Part shown: in pieces, positions 63,713-64,000 of the stretch
Position numbering within the stretch: position 1 is the stretch's first letter
Layout of the letters: the number at the start of each line of letters is the position of its first letter
NCBI GenBank assembly: GCA_963922205.1
Contig: CAWUHX010000160.1
Span: forward strand, 434,001 to 498,000
DNA from: Romanomermis culicivorax
Lineage: Eukaryota > Nematoda > Enoplea > Mermithida > Mermithidae
Length of the DNA: 64,000 nt
Reading direction: 5' to 3'
The notes under the pieces: model-generated
The model's input: only the letters and a program-made list of their open reading frames with translations
Told to the model about the DNA's origin: nothing
Databases searched by the model: none
Made by a program: the position numbers and the translations under genes

Positions 63713-64000
63713 AACGCTTCTGATTGGCCAGTTTCAGAAATTCTCATCCTCTGATGTGCCGCCCATCTTGACTTTTTAAGCTTATGATGATAAAATGCCA
63801 TGCACTTGAAAAATTGCGATTCACTTGAAAAGGAAGTCAAACATCAAAAAACTCAACTGGTAAAATTTTTTTTCAAGTGGTAACGATTTTTTTCAAGTGG
63901 CCCTTCTCGTATTCCGCGAAAAAAGAAAACACGAAGAATTAACGAAAAAGATGAAATGACGACTGGAAAAACCGTGGACTGAGGAAAAAAATGTACACAT
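63713..64000. other. Right edge, no feature recognised
   Basis: AT-rich sequence with two TTTTTTTCAAGTGG words in tandem near 63868 and 63888; no gene seen. Confidence 0.4.

Overview
The window looks like nuclear DNA of an AT-rich invertebrate animal. Genes are broken into small exons with GT..AG introns of about 60 bp to 2.5 kb, AATAAA poly(A) signals follow the stops, and the space between is packed with inverted-repeat elements and non-LTR retrotransposon remains. There are no bacterial operons, ribosome binding sites or CRISPR arrays. Short introns, traces of TTAGGC and one possible trans-splice acceptor between two close genes would suit a nematode, perhaps an early-branching one, but the species cannot be fixed from the sequence.

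Five protein genes can be modelled exon by exon, all on the minus strand. From high to low coordinates they are: a class A peptide-type GPCR (41062-45046); a complete FEM1A/C-type CRL2 substrate receptor in nine exons (26943-35396); an MPP8/MPHOSPH8-like chromodomain plus ankyrin protein, related to the HUSH silencing complex (13718-17495); an aprataxin DNA-repair hydrolase in six exons (8470-13539); and the 5' part of golgin-84/GOLGA5 (1-2939, running off the window). A sixth, unrecognised and weakly supported coding segment lies at 62030-62341. In each multi-exon model the splice phases were checked and agree.

The spaces between genes hold layered repeats. Two related non-coding families (called R1 and R2 here) have ends like CACYGTTTTTTCC. 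A third family (R4) has CAGGC...GCCTG ends. There is a CR1/Jockey-like LINE with an ATTC-rich tail, a TA-flanked family with TAGTCTGTTTTT ends, and at least five long fold-back elements. Between 19.8 and 23.5 kb, R2 is split by the LINE, which is itself split by R4. The 45-62 kb part has no convincing gene; it is a graveyard of inverted-repeat elements, including a GC-rich TTAA-flanked element nested in another palindromic element, two inverted arrays of an 18-bp repeat, and a tandemly duplicated module with opposed C-rich and G-rich tracts.

The most interesting candidate is the MPP8-like gene with aprataxin only 178 bp downstream on the same strand, with a poly(A) signal and a TTTTTCACAG acceptor in the gap. 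That layout resembles an animal operon and would couple a chromatin/retroelement-silencing gene to a DNA-repair gene. The GC-AG first intron of aprataxin and the loss of the first histidine of its HIT triad also deserve a second look.
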